Shown: positions 17,237-25,822, counted from the first letter of the stretch. The stretch: DNA of 36,216 bases from an uncultured Candidatus Saccharibacteria bacterium (GCA_947307355.1 CAMZIV010000002.1:1-36216); one strand, 5' to 3'. The notes: a model not told the origin generated them from the letters alone. Numbers and translations are program-made.

Positions 17237-17569
17237 TTATTTTTTTGGAGCGGAGATATTGGCTCCGCGGCCGTAATCAGGGAGAATGATTTGGTGTTTT
17301 TCTCCATGGTGGTCGTATAGTGGGATATTTAGCTCTGATGCAAGAGTATTTACTACGCTAGCACCGATGCGAAGTCCAGTAAATGAGCCTGGGCCAGACA
17401 TAAGGGTGATCTCGGTGATATCTTGCCAGGTAGCGTTGTTTTCTGCGAGCTTATCACGAATAAACCCAAGAAGATTTTCGGCTAAATCACGGCCAGATTC
17501 CCATTCGTAGGTTTTGCCATCTAACTTAAGAATGGTGGTAGGTGTGGATGTGTCTAGATGGAGCTTCAT
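17237..17569 (-). CDS. tsaB: Short TsaB-like protein (t6A tRNA modification)
   Basis: TsaB partners TsaD and TsaE to make N6-threonylcarbamoyladenosine on ANN-decoding tRNAs. Residues 1-9 (MKLHLDTST) and MSGPGSFTGLRIGASV carry the ASKHA-type TsaB signature. The protein has only 110 residues against roughly 220-230 in well-known TsaB proteins, so the second half of the fold is missing; the stop is clean and no frameshifted remainder is seen. The N-terminal half holds the region that contacts TsaD in known complexes, so a minimal TsaB may still work (inference). Its start overlaps the stop of tsaE by 4 nt, so the pair is an operon. Confidence 0.85.
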   Translation of the reverse strand: MKLHLDTSTPTTILKLDGKTYEWESGRDLAENLLGFIRDKLAENNATWQDITEITLMSGPGSFTGLRIGASVVNTLASELNIPLYDHHGEKHQIILPDYGRGANISAPKK

Positions 17570-17970
17570 AATGTTACCTCGCGAGTGTCATCTTCGTTGT
17601 AACTGATGGTGATTTTAATGTGGTTTTCTGGAAGTAAATTTGCTACAGAATCTGCCCATTCGATAATGACGATATTATTTGGATTGCCAATACTTTCTGA
17701 TAGGTCTTCGGACATAAGACCAGGATCTGGCAAACGATAAAAATCATAATGGACAAGGTTTTTGCCGCCAGGAAGAGCATAGGTTTTGGAAATGGTAAAA
17801 CTAGGGCTGGTAATAGACTCTTTTACCCCTAACCCTTCGGCGAGACCGCGGGTAAAAGTGGTTTTGCCAGCGCCGACATCACCAAGTAGTTCGATTACCT
17901 GGCCTGGAGAAACCTTTTTGGCAAACTCTTTGCCGAAGTCTAACATTTCTTGCTCTGAAGCGATTTTCAT
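17566..17970 (-). CDS. tsaE: tRNA t6A biosynthesis ATPase TsaE
   Basis: TsaE is the small ATPase that resets the TsaB-TsaD complex. The 134 residues include P-loop LLGDVGAGKTTFTRGLAEGLG, the conserved T-SPSF (ITSPSFTISKTY), HYDFYRL and an IIEWAD motif. Length is normal. The start codon lies 6 nt from a minus-strand TATAAT at 17977-17982, so the message is probably leaderless. tsaB follows with a 4-nt overlap. The divergent murC promoter overlaps this one. Confidence 0.92.
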   Translation of the reverse strand: MKIASEQEMLDFGKEFAKKVSPGQVIELLGDVGAGKTTFTRGLAEGLGVKESITSPSFTISKTYALPGGKNLVHYDFYRLPDPGLMSEDLSESIGNPNNIVIIEWADSVANLLPENHIKITISYNEDDTREVTL

Positions 17971-17972
17971 TA

Positions 17973-17982
17973 TATAATTATA
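17973..17982. promoter_or_regulatory. Divergent overlapping -10 boxes of tsaE and murC
   Basis: Only 14 bases separate the start codons of tsaE (minus) and murC (plus). They contain TATAAT on the plus strand at 17973-17978 and TATAAT on the minus strand at 17977-17982, overlapping by two bases. Each ends 6 nt before its own start codon. Polymerase can hardly occupy both boxes at once. Confidence 0.8.
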
Positions 17983-17984
17983 TC

Positions 17985-19202
17985 ATGAATATATATATTT
18001 CTGGTATATCTGGCACCGGTATGGGTCCTTTGGCATTGATGGCAAAGGCAGCGGGGCACAATGTAAACGGTTCGGATCTTAGTAAAGGTGCAGTTTATGA
18101 TGAATTAGTGAAGGCTGGAATCGATGTATTTATCGGTGAGCAGGACGGCGAGTTTTTGAAGAAAAAAATGGAAAGTGGCGTGGACTGGTTTGTTTACACT
18201 TCGGCTTTACCAGATACTCATGCAGAATTAGTGTTGGTGCGCGAGGCTGGAATTAAATGCACTAAGCGTGATGATTTTACGGCTTTTCTCGTAAATGAAT
18301 TGGGGCTAAAAATGGTGGCGGTGGCAGGAACTCATGGCAAGACTACGACTACGGCAATGATTGTATGGGCTGCGCTAAAACTTGGTTTGCCAGTTTCTTA
18401 TATAGTGGGGACCACGCTTGGTTTTGCTCCGAGCGGCGCATACAATGAAGGCGACCAATTCTTTATTTACGAAGCAGACGAATATGATAGAAATTTCTTG
18501 AAATATAATCCGTGGCTTGCGGTGATTCCGGCGATTTCTTACGATCACCCAGATATTTATCCAACTCGTGAGGATTATATAAAAGCTTTTGAACAGTTTA
18601 TGAACCAAAGTGAAGTGGTAGTACGTGAACCAGAAACGACAGACTTCAAAATTGCGGGCGAAGCAAGAAGGTTTGATGCTGGACTGGCGGCGGAGGCTGT
18701 TAGCGAAATGGCTCCAGATTTAGAAAAAAATAGAATTGTTGGAACTTTGAATGAATTCCCAGGGGTGGGTAGGAGATTTGAAAAGTTGGCAGATGGCGTA
18801 TATACGGATTATGCGCATCATCCAGAAGAAATTTCAGCTACGATGGATGTAGCTAGGGACGAAGCGGAACTGCGTGGACTAAAGGGCGTGGTGGTAGCTT
18901 ATCAACCGCATCAAAATACGCGCCAGCATGAAGTGGCGGAAGGATACTATGATGCGTTTGTTGGTGCGGAAAAGATCTTTTGGCTTCCAACTTATCTTAC
19001 GCGAGAGAACCCAGATTTGCCAGTGCTTACACCACATGATTTGATTGAAAAATTGGCAAATGCGGATGTGGCGGAGCCAGCCGAAATGAATGATGAACTA
19101 TTTAATACTTTAATGAAGTATCGCGATGATGGGTATTTAGTGCTTTTGATGACGGCTGGACCGGCAGACAATTGGCTACGAGAAAAACTCGTAAAAAACT
19201 AG
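17985..19202 (+). CDS. murC: Mur ligase, UDP-N-acetylmuramate-alanine ligase type
   Basis: MurC adds L-alanine to UDP-MurNAc in peptidoglycan synthesis. The 405 residues have the N-terminal ISGISGTGMGPLALM nucleotide-sugar motif and the ATP loop AGTHGKTTTTAM near 113-124. EADEYDRNFL and AISYDHPDIYPT lie in the central domain, and DYAHHPEEISATM in the C-terminal domain. It is shorter than typical MurC (about 450). The related Mpl peptide-recycling ligases share the same motifs, so substrate choice cannot be settled here, and no other mur genes are adjacent. The 6-nt gap to TATAAT fixes ATG 17985 and predicts a leaderless mRNA. Confidence 0.85.
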   Translation: MNIYISGISGTGMGPLALMAKAAGHNVNGSDLSKGAVYDELVKAGIDVFIGEQDGEFLKKKMESGVDWFVYTSALPDTHAELVLVREAGIKCTKRDDFTAFLVNELGLKMVAVAGTHGKTTTTAMIVWAALKLGLPVSYIVGTTLGFAPSGAYNEGDQFFIYEADEYDRNFLKYNPWLAVIPAISYDHPDIYPTREDYIKAFEQFMNQSEVVVREPETTDFKIAGEARRFDAGLAAEAVSEMAPDLEKNRIVGTLNEFPGVGRRFEKLADGVYTDYAHHPEEISATMDVARDEAELRGLKGVVVAYQPHQNTRQHEVAEGYYDAFVGAEKIFWLPTYLTRENPDLPVLTPHDLIEKLANADVAEPAEMNDELFNTLMKYRDDGYLVLLMTAGPADNWLREKLVKN

Positions 19203-19236
19203 TGCTTTTTGATTGTGATTATGCTAAAATAAGAGC

Positions 19237-22182
19237 ATGAAGAAAAAATGGCTGACAGTGTTGTCGTTAGTGTTGTTGGTTGTTTTGTGCGTTTCGTATG
19301 CAAACGGGAACTTTGCTTTAGCAGAGAGGTTATGTAATGGTGCTGCTTGTTCTGGGACTGGAAATCAGAACCCGAGTGGTTCGGTTGCTGATTGTGGCAG
19401 TGCAGAGGAATTATCTTGGGCGTATAGTACGTGTTATGGAGCAACTTGGAGATATGAGGCATGGACATATGGTGATTCTCCACATACAATTTATGGTAAT
19501 GGCAAGTCGTATTCTGAGACTGCAACTATTGATGGAGAGGCTATTCAAATTTGTAAAAAGGCGGGCGGGTACTATCGTTATGCTATGGTGAATAGATTTA
19601 CTGGAGAACAAACTGGGGTGTTAAAATTGAGTGGCCATGGTGGTTCCTTTGAATCACAAATGTTGGGTGGAAAGATGCCTTATCGTGATTCAAAAATGAC
19701 AAATGGTGGTAAAGATTGGAATGAAGTGGTAAATGCGTATGCGGACGCAGAGGCTAAATATGGAGATTTTGGACCAGGTCTTGTTAGTGGTAGTGGCTTA
19801 ACTTGGTTCTGTGCAACAGAAGGTGGTGATCCTGGCGATGACATACATCATTGTGAAGGGTCTTGTGAATGTGAGGGTATTTCTGTGCCTAATGGTTATA
19901 ATGCTTCTGTAGCTAACGGTAGCAGCAGTATGGAAGGATGGTCTTCAGTAAGAACTCAGGTTAAAAACTTAAACTCCGGAGACTTTACCAATAATGATCT
20001 ATGGTTAAAACCAACTGATTCTGTATTGTGGAGACATTGTTATTTTCCTGGTATGCAGGTTGTAAGTGATAAAAAAGTTACAACGAGTCATTCAGAACAT
20101 TCGGAGACTGTGCCGCTTACTAATGCCGATGAACCAACGCCAGACCCAACGGATTTTTCATTATCAAATTCTACGCTTGGTAATTTAAATGGTTGGAGTA
20201 GTGCTTATAAAATAACCGATAAAAATGGGAATAGTAGTAGTATTTCATACGATTTTGGAGATTATAATGTTAAGCGAGTTGATCACCCTTATAATGTTGA
20301 CCCGAGTTGGGTAGGTCATACTTATACCGAAACATCCGATTTGTCTCTGAATACGTGGTATCATGCAAAGGCTAATGCAGGAGTGGAGCACAAATGGGAT
20401 TGTACGTGGACACGTAAGATTACAGCCGCTAATCCAGAAAATGAACCAAGCTGTGCTGTTTACGGTTGTTATTTGCAAAATGGATTAGGATTCTCAAATA
20501 TCCCAGATAAGAATGTTTGCGAAAGCAGTGGCGGTACTTGGAAAGTTATGAGTTATAAGGATCCTTGTATGATAGAATCAACAACTAACTATACTTGTAG
20601 CCACGGTAAAAAATTATACTATGAAAAAACAAGCCCGGACACGTCTATGTATAGCGGCGATAAAAGTAGCGAATCCGCTACAGTGTATGTGCCTTATAAC
20701 TTTAACATGTCTGGTAGTGTAAAGATAAAAACGGGTAGTGGCAACGTGGTATATGCTGGAGAAACGGCAAAACTAGAAGATGCTGAAGTACATTTGAGCA
20801 ATAAGGAAAATTTGGAAACTAAGGGTGTGTATGCGACTAAAGCTCCAATCGTAAAAGCAAAGTATATTACATATGTTTCCGATATTAATGATACTGGGAA
20901 AACAAACCCTAGTAATGGCACTATAAGAACTGGTGATGTTATGGAAAGAAAAGACCAGAATGGCAACTGGTTGGCATTGGAACCTGAAGGTGCGAGCGCA
21001 ACTTGGGCAGTTCCAGTAACCAGCGTGAATGTTGACGATACTACTGCTGGTAGATGGTTCTGTGTTGCGTTATTGGTATATCCATCTAGTAGTGGGATCG
21101 ATAGGCAGATGGATGCTGAAGGCAATAGAACCTGGGGTATGTCTCAAATAGACTGCAAACAGATTGCTAAGCGTCCAACAGTACAGGTTTGGGGTGGTAG
21201 CTTATTCTCCAACGGTAATATTACAACGTCGAGGGCAGAAAAGAATAATTTGAATGGGTTTGCGGATAGAAGTTATAAGATTAGTGGGGTGAGCGGTGCA
21301 AATGTCTTTGGCTCTTGGGATGAATTAAGTGTAATGACGATAGGTTTGAATCAAAAATTTGGTTCTGGTGCTGGAACGGCGGATAGACAACTCGGAGGAT
21401 GGACAGGTGTGGGACGTTATGAAAAGAAAGAAGTAGATGCAGGCTTTTGCAAATATGAATCGCCACTTACCTTTGCAAACTATGCAAAAAAAGGTAAACA
21501 AATATGTGGTGTTACCAAAAATGCGACTGGTCAGTTTAGTAAGGCAGGAATTATCGTAGAAAAAGAATCGTATGTAACGAGTATCACGAATGGTAAAAAG
21601 CCTTCTGGTGGTTCTGTGGGGAATGCTCCATTTCAGCTAGGCGTAGGCGGCACTTATAGCGTGGTCACATCGGCTACTGGAAAACAATTCCTTTACACAA
21701 TTGGTAACGGGGATATTCATATTACTACTTCTGAGATTGCTTTAGGACAAACTTATATTGTTCAGTCTACTGGTGGCAGCGTGTTTATTGAGGGTAATAT
21801 TACCTACAAAGATGGTGCTGTTAATGCGGATGAAATTCCAAAATTAATTGTTTATGCTAAAAATGATATCAAAATAAACTGTAGTGTAAATCGTGTTGAT
21901 GCTGCATTGATTGCAGAAAATACCGTAGATACTTGTAGAGACTCTAACAATATAAATGATGCTAAACGCTCCAATCAATTAGTAATTAACGGTACTGTAA
22001 TTGCAAATAAGATTAATTTGAAACGTACTTATGGTGCAGGTGCAGGCATTTATTCTAGTATCCCAGCAGAAATCATCAACTATGATAGTTCGCTCGTGAT
22101 GTGGGCCAGGAGCCGTGCAGATACTACCCAAACTGGTACACTCAACGAGACTTACACGCACGAGCTCGCTCCGCGCTATTAG
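19237..22182 (+). CDS. Large secreted Cys-containing protein, unknown
   Basis: This 981-residue protein is not recognised. It has a signal peptide (about 1-29, KKKWLTVLSLVLLVVLCVSYA, cut near ALA/ER), and the mature part is rich in Ser, Thr, Asn, Gly and cysteines spread in pairs, suiting an oxidised extracellular protein. The last 250 residues look like a repetitive beta structure (GGSVFIEGNITYK, KNDIKINCSVNRVDAALIAE, QLVINGTVIANKINLKR), possibly a beta-helix, ending near PAEIINYDSSL. I have a weak memory of similar tails in CPR proteins linked to pili; treat that as a guess. No sorting signal or C-terminal helix is visible. TGCTAAAAT ends 6 nt before ATG 19237. With 125-1963 and 16245-17183 it makes three exported proteins in 22 kb. 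Confidence 0.8.
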   Translation: MKKKWLTVLSLVLLVVLCVSYANGNFALAERLCNGAACSGTGNQNPSGSVADCGSAEELSWAYSTCYGATWRYEAWTYGDSPHTIYGNGKSYSETATIDGEAIQICKKAGGYYRYAMVNRFTGEQTGVLKLSGHGGSFESQMLGGKMPYRDSKMTNGGKDWNEVVNAYADAEAKYGDFGPGLVSGSGLTWFCATEGGDPGDDIHHCEGSCECEGISVPNGYNASVANGSSSMEGWSSVRTQVKNLNSGDFTNNDLWLKPTDSVLWRHCYFPGMQVVSDKKVTTSHSEHSETVPLTNADEPTPDPTDFSLSNSTLGNLNGWSSAYKITDKNGNSSSISYDFGDYNVKRVDHPYNVDPSWVGHTYTETSDLSLNTWYHAKANAGVEHKWDCTWTRKITAANPENEPSCAVYGCYLQNGLGFSNIPDKNVCESSGGTWKVMSYKDPCMIESTTNYTCSHGKKLYYEKTSPDTSMYSGDKSSESATVYVPYNFNMSGSVKIKTGSGNVVYAGETAKLEDAEVHLSNKENLETKGVYATKAPIVKAKYITYVSDINDTGKTNPSNGTIRTGDVMERKDQNGNWLALEPEGASATWAVPVTSVNVDDTTAGRWFCVALLVYPSSSGIDRQMDAEGNRTWGMSQIDCKQIAKRPTVQVWGGSLFSNGNITTSRAEKNNLNGFADRSYKISGVSGANVFGSWDELSVMTIGLNQKFGSGAGTADRQLGGWTGVGRYEKKEVDAGFCKYESPLTFANYAKKGKQICGVTKNATGQFSKAGIIVEKESYVTSITNGKKPSGGSVGNAPFQLGVGGTYSVVTSATGKQFLYTIGNGDIHITTSEIALGQTYIVQSTGGSVFIEGNITYKDGAVNADEIPKLIVYAKNDIKINCSVNRVDAALIAENTVDTCRDSNNINDAKRSNQLVINGTVIANKINLKRTYGAGAGIYSSIPAEIINYDSSLVMWARSRADTTQTGTLNETYTHELAPRY

Positions 22183-22200
22183 TATGCTATAATTATCTTT

Positions 22201-23550
22201 ATGAAGAGTAGGAGTCAATTTGTTTGCCAGCAGTGCGGTGCTGTTTATGCCAAATGGGTTGGGCAGTGCTCTAATTGTAATGCTTGGAATTCCCTCGTGG
22301 AGCAAGTGGCGGAAACCGCCGCCGAGAAAAAATCTGCTTTAGAAAAAGGGAAATTGTCTGGCAAAAAACTTGATTTTGTTAAAATTAAATCGATTATTCC
22401 GTCTGATGAAAAAGCACGGCTCGTAACGAATTTTTCGGATTTAGACACGGTGCTTGGTGGCGGGATTTTGAAAGGCTCAGTATTGCTTCTCGCTGGCCAG
22501 CCGGGCATCGGTAAATCTACGCTGCTCATGCAAATTTGTGCCGAAATCGCAAAGGGCCACAATGTGCTTTATATTTCTGGTGAGGAAAGTGCAGGGCAAG
22601 TGAAGCTTCGCGCGGAGAGACTTGGGGCGAGTAGTGATAAACTAAACTTCGCTTCGTCTACTTCCGGTAATGATATTTCAAAAACAATTGAGTCTGGTGA
22701 GTTTGACCTGGTAATTGTGGATTCGATTCAGACCTTGGCGATGGATGAAATATCTTCTGCACCTGGTACTGTATCGCAAGTGACAAATTGTGGCAACTTG
22801 ATTATTCGCGCAGCAAAGGCTACGGATACTGCGGTGGTGATTGTGGGCCATGTGACAAAAGAGGGAACTTTGGCTGGTCCAAAAGTCATAGAGCACTTGG
22901 TGGATGTAGTTTTGAATTTTGAGGGTGATAGGTATGGTGGATTTAAAACAGTGCGGGCGGTGAAAAATCGTTTTGGTTCTACCAATGAAGTTGCGATTTT
23001 TGAAATGTTTTCCGATGGTCTACATGAAGTAGAAAATCCGTCGGCGGCGCTTCTAGCGGAGCGTACTAATACTGATGGTTCAATAATTCTAGCGACTCTT
23101 GAAGGGAACCGTCCGATTTTGGTTGAGATACAAGCACTTGCAACACCAACAAATTTTGGCTATCCAAAACGTACAGCGAGTGGATTTGATATTAATCGTT
23201 TGAATTTACTTATTGCCGTGATTGAACGAAGAACTAAATTGAAATTGTCTGACAAAGATATATTTATTAACGTAGTTGGTGGTATGAAGTTGAATGATTC
23301 GGCGGCGGACCTTGCGGTCTGTATGGCGATCGCTTCGGCAGTGGCTGGCAGAAAACTTGGCGAAGAATATGTAGTGTTTGGTGAGGTGGGGCTGGGTGGA
23401 GAAATTCGCTCGGCATTTCGGGCAGACCAAAGAATTGCCGAAGCAAAGAAACTTGGGTTTAAACATGCGATTGCGCCAGCAACGATACGCGACAAATTTG
23501 TCACGCCGGTAAAAGACCTGCGTGAAACTCTCATTAAGTATGTAAAATAA
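22201..23550 (+). CDS. radA: DNA repair protein RadA (Sms)
   Basis: RadA is a RecA-like helicase that processes recombination intermediates. The 449 residues contain a four-Cys zinc finger (Cys9, Cys12, Cys23, Cys26), Walker A GQPGIGKST at 99-107, the diagnostic KNRFG motif (VKNRFGSTNEV) and a Lon-like C-terminal domain. The length is normal. TGCTATAAT ends 7 nt before ATG 22201, pointing to a leaderless mRNA. It converges on ruvA and ruvC, so recombination functions are grouped. The stop codon lies in one arm of a large palindrome shared with the end of ruvA. Confidence 0.95.
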   Translation: MKSRSQFVCQQCGAVYAKWVGQCSNCNAWNSLVEQVAETAAEKKSALEKGKLSGKKLDFVKIKSIIPSDEKARLVTNFSDLDTVLGGGILKGSVLLLAGQPGIGKSTLLMQICAEIAKGHNVLYISGEESAGQVKLRAERLGASSDKLNFASSTSGNDISKTIESGEFDLVIVDSIQTLAMDEISSAPGTVSQVTNCGNLIIRAAKATDTAVVIVGHVTKEGTLAGPKVIEHLVDVVLNFEGDRYGGFKTVRAVKNRFGSTNEVAIFEMFSDGLHEVENPSAALLAERTNTDGSIILATLEGNRPILVEIQALATPTNFGYPKRTASGFDINRLNLLIAVIERRTKLKLSDKDIFINVVGGMKLNDSAADLAVCMAIASAVAGRKLGEEYVVFGEVGLGGEIRSAFRADQRIAEAKKLGFKHAIAPATIRDKFVTPVKDLRETLIKYVK

Positions 23551-23650
23551 TACCATACGGGGTATTTCGGAGCGCGGCAGCGCGAGAGTTAGCGCCGGCC
23601 GCCCATGGCGATGGGCCGGCCGGACGCGGCCCCGGACGGTATTATTTTAC
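23542..23650. repeat. Large GC-rich palindrome joining the ends of radA and ruvA
   Basis: Arms of 21 bases (23542-23562 and 23630-23650) pair with only two mismatches, and they include the stop codons of both convergent genes. Inside, a second strong hairpin spans 23592-23627 (CCGGCC, GCCCAT, loop GGCG, ATGGGC, CGGCCGG with a bulged G) and a smaller GCGC/GCGC pairing lies near 23571. It can act as a bidirectional terminator. The high GC of the centre is foreign to the AT-rich surroundings. Confidence 0.8.
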
Positions 23651-24219
23651 TTACGTAATGCAAGTTTAATACGGTCTTCTACTGGCAATGACTTGTCGAT
23701 ATTTTCGAGGGCGAGAGTAGCTTCTTTTAGTGGGAAGCCAAGAGCAATAAGCGCGTCCAGGGCTTCGTCTGTTTTTTCGGTAGCAGTAGCAAGAGTGGCA
23801 GTAGTACCATAGTGAGAAGGAATACCGACTTTGTCGCGAAGATCTACAATTACGCGTTCGGCGGATTTTTTGCCGACGCCGGATGCTTTTGCGATGAAGG
23901 CTGCGTCTGCATTAGCTATGGCATTACGGACTTCTTCGGCTTCGGCAAGTGAAAGAATGGCGATGCCGGCTTTTGGCCCAACGCCTTGTACGGAAATTAG
24001 AAGTTCAAAGAGTTTTTTGGCAGTAAGGGAAGAAAAGCCATAGAGTTCCTCCGCGTTTTCACGAATGGAATGATAAGTAAAGAATTTACGCTCTTCGTTT
24101 AATGTGACGTTTTCAAAGTCTGGAGTAGGAATGGTGATTTCATAGCCAATTCCGTGGACATCAACAATAATTGAGTTTCCGAATTTTTCGACTATTTTGC
24201 CTTCCACGTGTGCAATCAT
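23647..24219 (-). CDS. ruvA: Holliday junction DNA helicase subunit RuvA
   Basis: RuvA binds four-way junctions and loads RuvB. The 190 residues begin MIAHVEGKIVEKFGNSIIVD (OB-fold domain I). They continue with helix-hairpin-helix motifs (FELLISVQGVGPKAGIAIL; AFIAKASGVGKKSAERVIVDL) and end in the small domain III (DEALDALIALGFPLKEA). Length is standard. No ruvB is present in the window. ATG 24219 is fixed by TGCTATAAT ending exactly 6 nt upstream (minus-strand box at 24226-24231); the TGC of that box is the edge of the palindrome between ruvC and ruvA. RuvA may therefore be transcribed separately from ruvC as well as by read-through. Confidence 0.95.
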   Translation of the reverse strand: MIAHVEGKIVEKFGNSIIVDVHGIGYEITIPTPDFENVTLNEERKFFTYHSIRENAEELYGFSSLTAKKLFELLISVQGVGPKAGIAILSLAEAEEVRNAIANADAAFIAKASGVGKKSAERVIVDLRDKVGIPSHYGTTATLATATEKTDEALDALIALGFPLKEATLALENIDKSLPVEDRIKLALRK

Positions 24220-24231
24220 ATGTCGATTATA

Positions 24232-24310
24232 GCACGAAATAACCGTTTAGAGTTTGTAAAGACTTGGCCATAGCGGCCCGGAGCGCAAACTTGAAACGGT
24301 TATTTCGTGC
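24232..24310. repeat. Palindrome between ruvC and ruvA
   Basis: Perfect 17-bp arms (24232-24248 GCACGAAATAACCGTTT and 24294-24310) enclose further pairing AGTTTG/CAAACT (24251-24256 and 24286-24291) and GGCC/GGCC (24266-24269 and 24275-24278) around ATAGC. The right arm contains the ruvC stop and last codons. The left arm ends against the ruvA -10 box. Confidence 0.85.
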
Positions 24311-24782
24311 TTAGTTGCATGAGTGAGTGCGTAATAGCGGCGGCAAGAGCGTCGGCGGCATCATCGGGACGCGGTTTTTTCTCTAGGCCGAGGTGGAGTT
24401 TTACCATTTCCTGCATTTGTGGTTTGCCGGCAGAACCGTAGCCGGTGAGAGTCTTTTTAATTTCGTTTGGTGTATATTCAAACACTGGAATATTACGTTG
24501 GGCGGCAGTGAGAAGCACGAGGCCACGAGCCTCGGCTACTGCGATACCAGTAGTGATATTTTTAGAAAAGAAAAGCTTTTCTACAGATATCACGTCTGGT
24601 TTGCACGTATCGAACACTTCCTGTAAAGAATTATAGAGTTCTTTTAATCGGCCTGGTAAAGGTGCGTTCATTTCGGTAGTAATTACTCCAAAATCGAGAG
24701 CTCTCGCATTACTGCGAGAGCTCGTTTCGATTAGGCCGAAGCCTGTGATACCAATACCAGGATCGATACCTAAGATTTTCAT
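24300..24782 (-). CDS. ruvC: Crossover junction endodeoxyribonuclease RuvC
   Basis: RuvC cuts Holliday junctions. The 160 residues show the RNase H-like fold with acidic residues in GIDPGIGITGFG (Asp7), SVEKLFF and the late RPDDAADALAAAI; NEIKKTLTGYGSAGKPQMQ is also typical. The upstream membrane-protein gene stops one base before the start, so translation is probably coupled. The last residues (STK) are encoded in the arm of the palindrome at 24232-24310, which suggests the gene end was remodelled. Confidence 0.95.
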   Translation of the reverse strand: MKILGIDPGIGITGFGLIETSSRSNARALDFGVITTEMNAPLPGRLKELYNSLQEVFDTCKPDVISVEKLFFSKNITTGIAVAEARGLVLLTAAQRNIPVFEYTPNEIKKTLTGYGSAGKPQMQEMVKLHLGLEKKPRPDDAADALAAAITHSLMQLSTK

Positions 24783-24783
24783 G

Positions 24784-25758
24784 TTATTTCATGAGTTCTT
24801 TGATTAGGTCTTCGTATGTGCTACTATTCATCACTTCGTTAACAGCGTCTTTTGCAGCATCTTCACCATACTTGGTGGTGAGGATTTTTACGAATTCGTT
24901 CCAGTTGGTTCTGACGGTGGTAGAATCACCTTCGAACTTGAGTGGAAGAACTTCGGATGGCTTTGGAAGATTGTCATCTCTCCAGGAAGTGAGAGCACTC
25001 TTCTTGCTGGTGTATTCGCTATAAAGGCTAGAATAACCAGTGGTTGCCTTGTCGTATTCTTGGTAAGCTTTGTAAACTTCAAGAGCTTTGGTTTTCCATT
25101 GTTCACCAAAGGCTTTGAAGGTATCGTTGCCAGAGTTGATAGCATAGTTTGCCACAGTGTTGATTTTGTCTTCGGTTGCACTGTAGAAGCTGAAGCCATC
25201 GGAATCATAAACGAACTTGTGCCAGCTGTCATAAACGTCGAGAGTTTTGGCAGTGTCGTCGTTTACACTAGAAGTGGCTTTCTTGAATTCATCATAGAAT
25301 TTGTCGAATTTAGCTTTGACGTCGCCGTCGTGAGCTACGCCAGAAGTGCCAGCAAGTTGGTTAACTTTGTCGATAGTGTCTTTTGAGACAGCTGATTTAC
25401 AATCTGCAACACGGCTACTATAGGTAGAGGTGCCAGCCCAGTCGTCATTAACGTCTTCTACAACGTCTAGACAATCGTCGTAATCATAGTAAAAGTCACT
25501 GATTTTGTCATCGAGATCTTTTGCTAGGGTGTAAGATTCTTTGTAATCAACTTTGTTTAGAACAATTACTAGTACAACTGCTACGATGATGCCGATTAGG
25601 GCAACACCACCAACGCATGACCAGATAATTATGTTTTTCTTTTTCTTTGGATCCATTGGCTTCTTCTCTTTAGGAGCTTCAGCTTTTGGAGTTTCTTTTG
25701 GGGCTTCGGCTGGTTGTGCAGCTTCCACCTTTTCTGCAGGTTTCTTTTCCTCGCTCAT
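24784..25758 (-). CDS. Single-pass membrane-anchored protein, unknown
   Basis: The family is not recognised. The 324 residues start with a charged tail rich in Glu, Lys, Ala and Pro (about 1-45, ending KKKKN). One membrane helix follows (about 46-70, IIIWSCVGGVALIGIIVAVVLVIVL). The large outside part is predicted to be helical (KDLDDKISDFYYDYDD, then many Lys/Asp/Tyr) with two cysteines at about 95 and 119. The layout is like the 12063-12860 protein. AAAGGA at 25765-25770 is well spaced for ATG 25758, and a TATACT box lies at 25778-25783. It heads the ruvC-ruvA operon, which is odd company for a surface protein. Confidence 0.8.
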   Translation of the reverse strand: MSEEKKPAEKVEAAQPAEAPKETPKAEAPKEKKPMDPKKKKNIIIWSCVGGVALIGIIVAVVLVIVLNKVDYKESYTLAKDLDDKISDFYYDYDDCLDVVEDVNDDWAGTSTYSSRVADCKSAVSKDTIDKVNQLAGTSGVAHDGDVKAKFDKFYDEFKKATSSVNDDTAKTLDVYDSWHKFVYDSDGFSFYSATEDKINTVANYAINSGNDTFKAFGEQWKTKALEVYKAYQEYDKATTGYSSLYSEYTSKKSALTSWRDDNLPKPSEVLPLKFEGDSTTVRTNWNEFVKILTTKYGEDAAKDAVNEVMNSSTYEDLIKELMK

Positions 25759-25822
25759 AGAAAATCCTTTTATAGTTAGTATATAGGTTAATCATATAAT
25801 TTTTTTCCCTATAATAAAAGGG

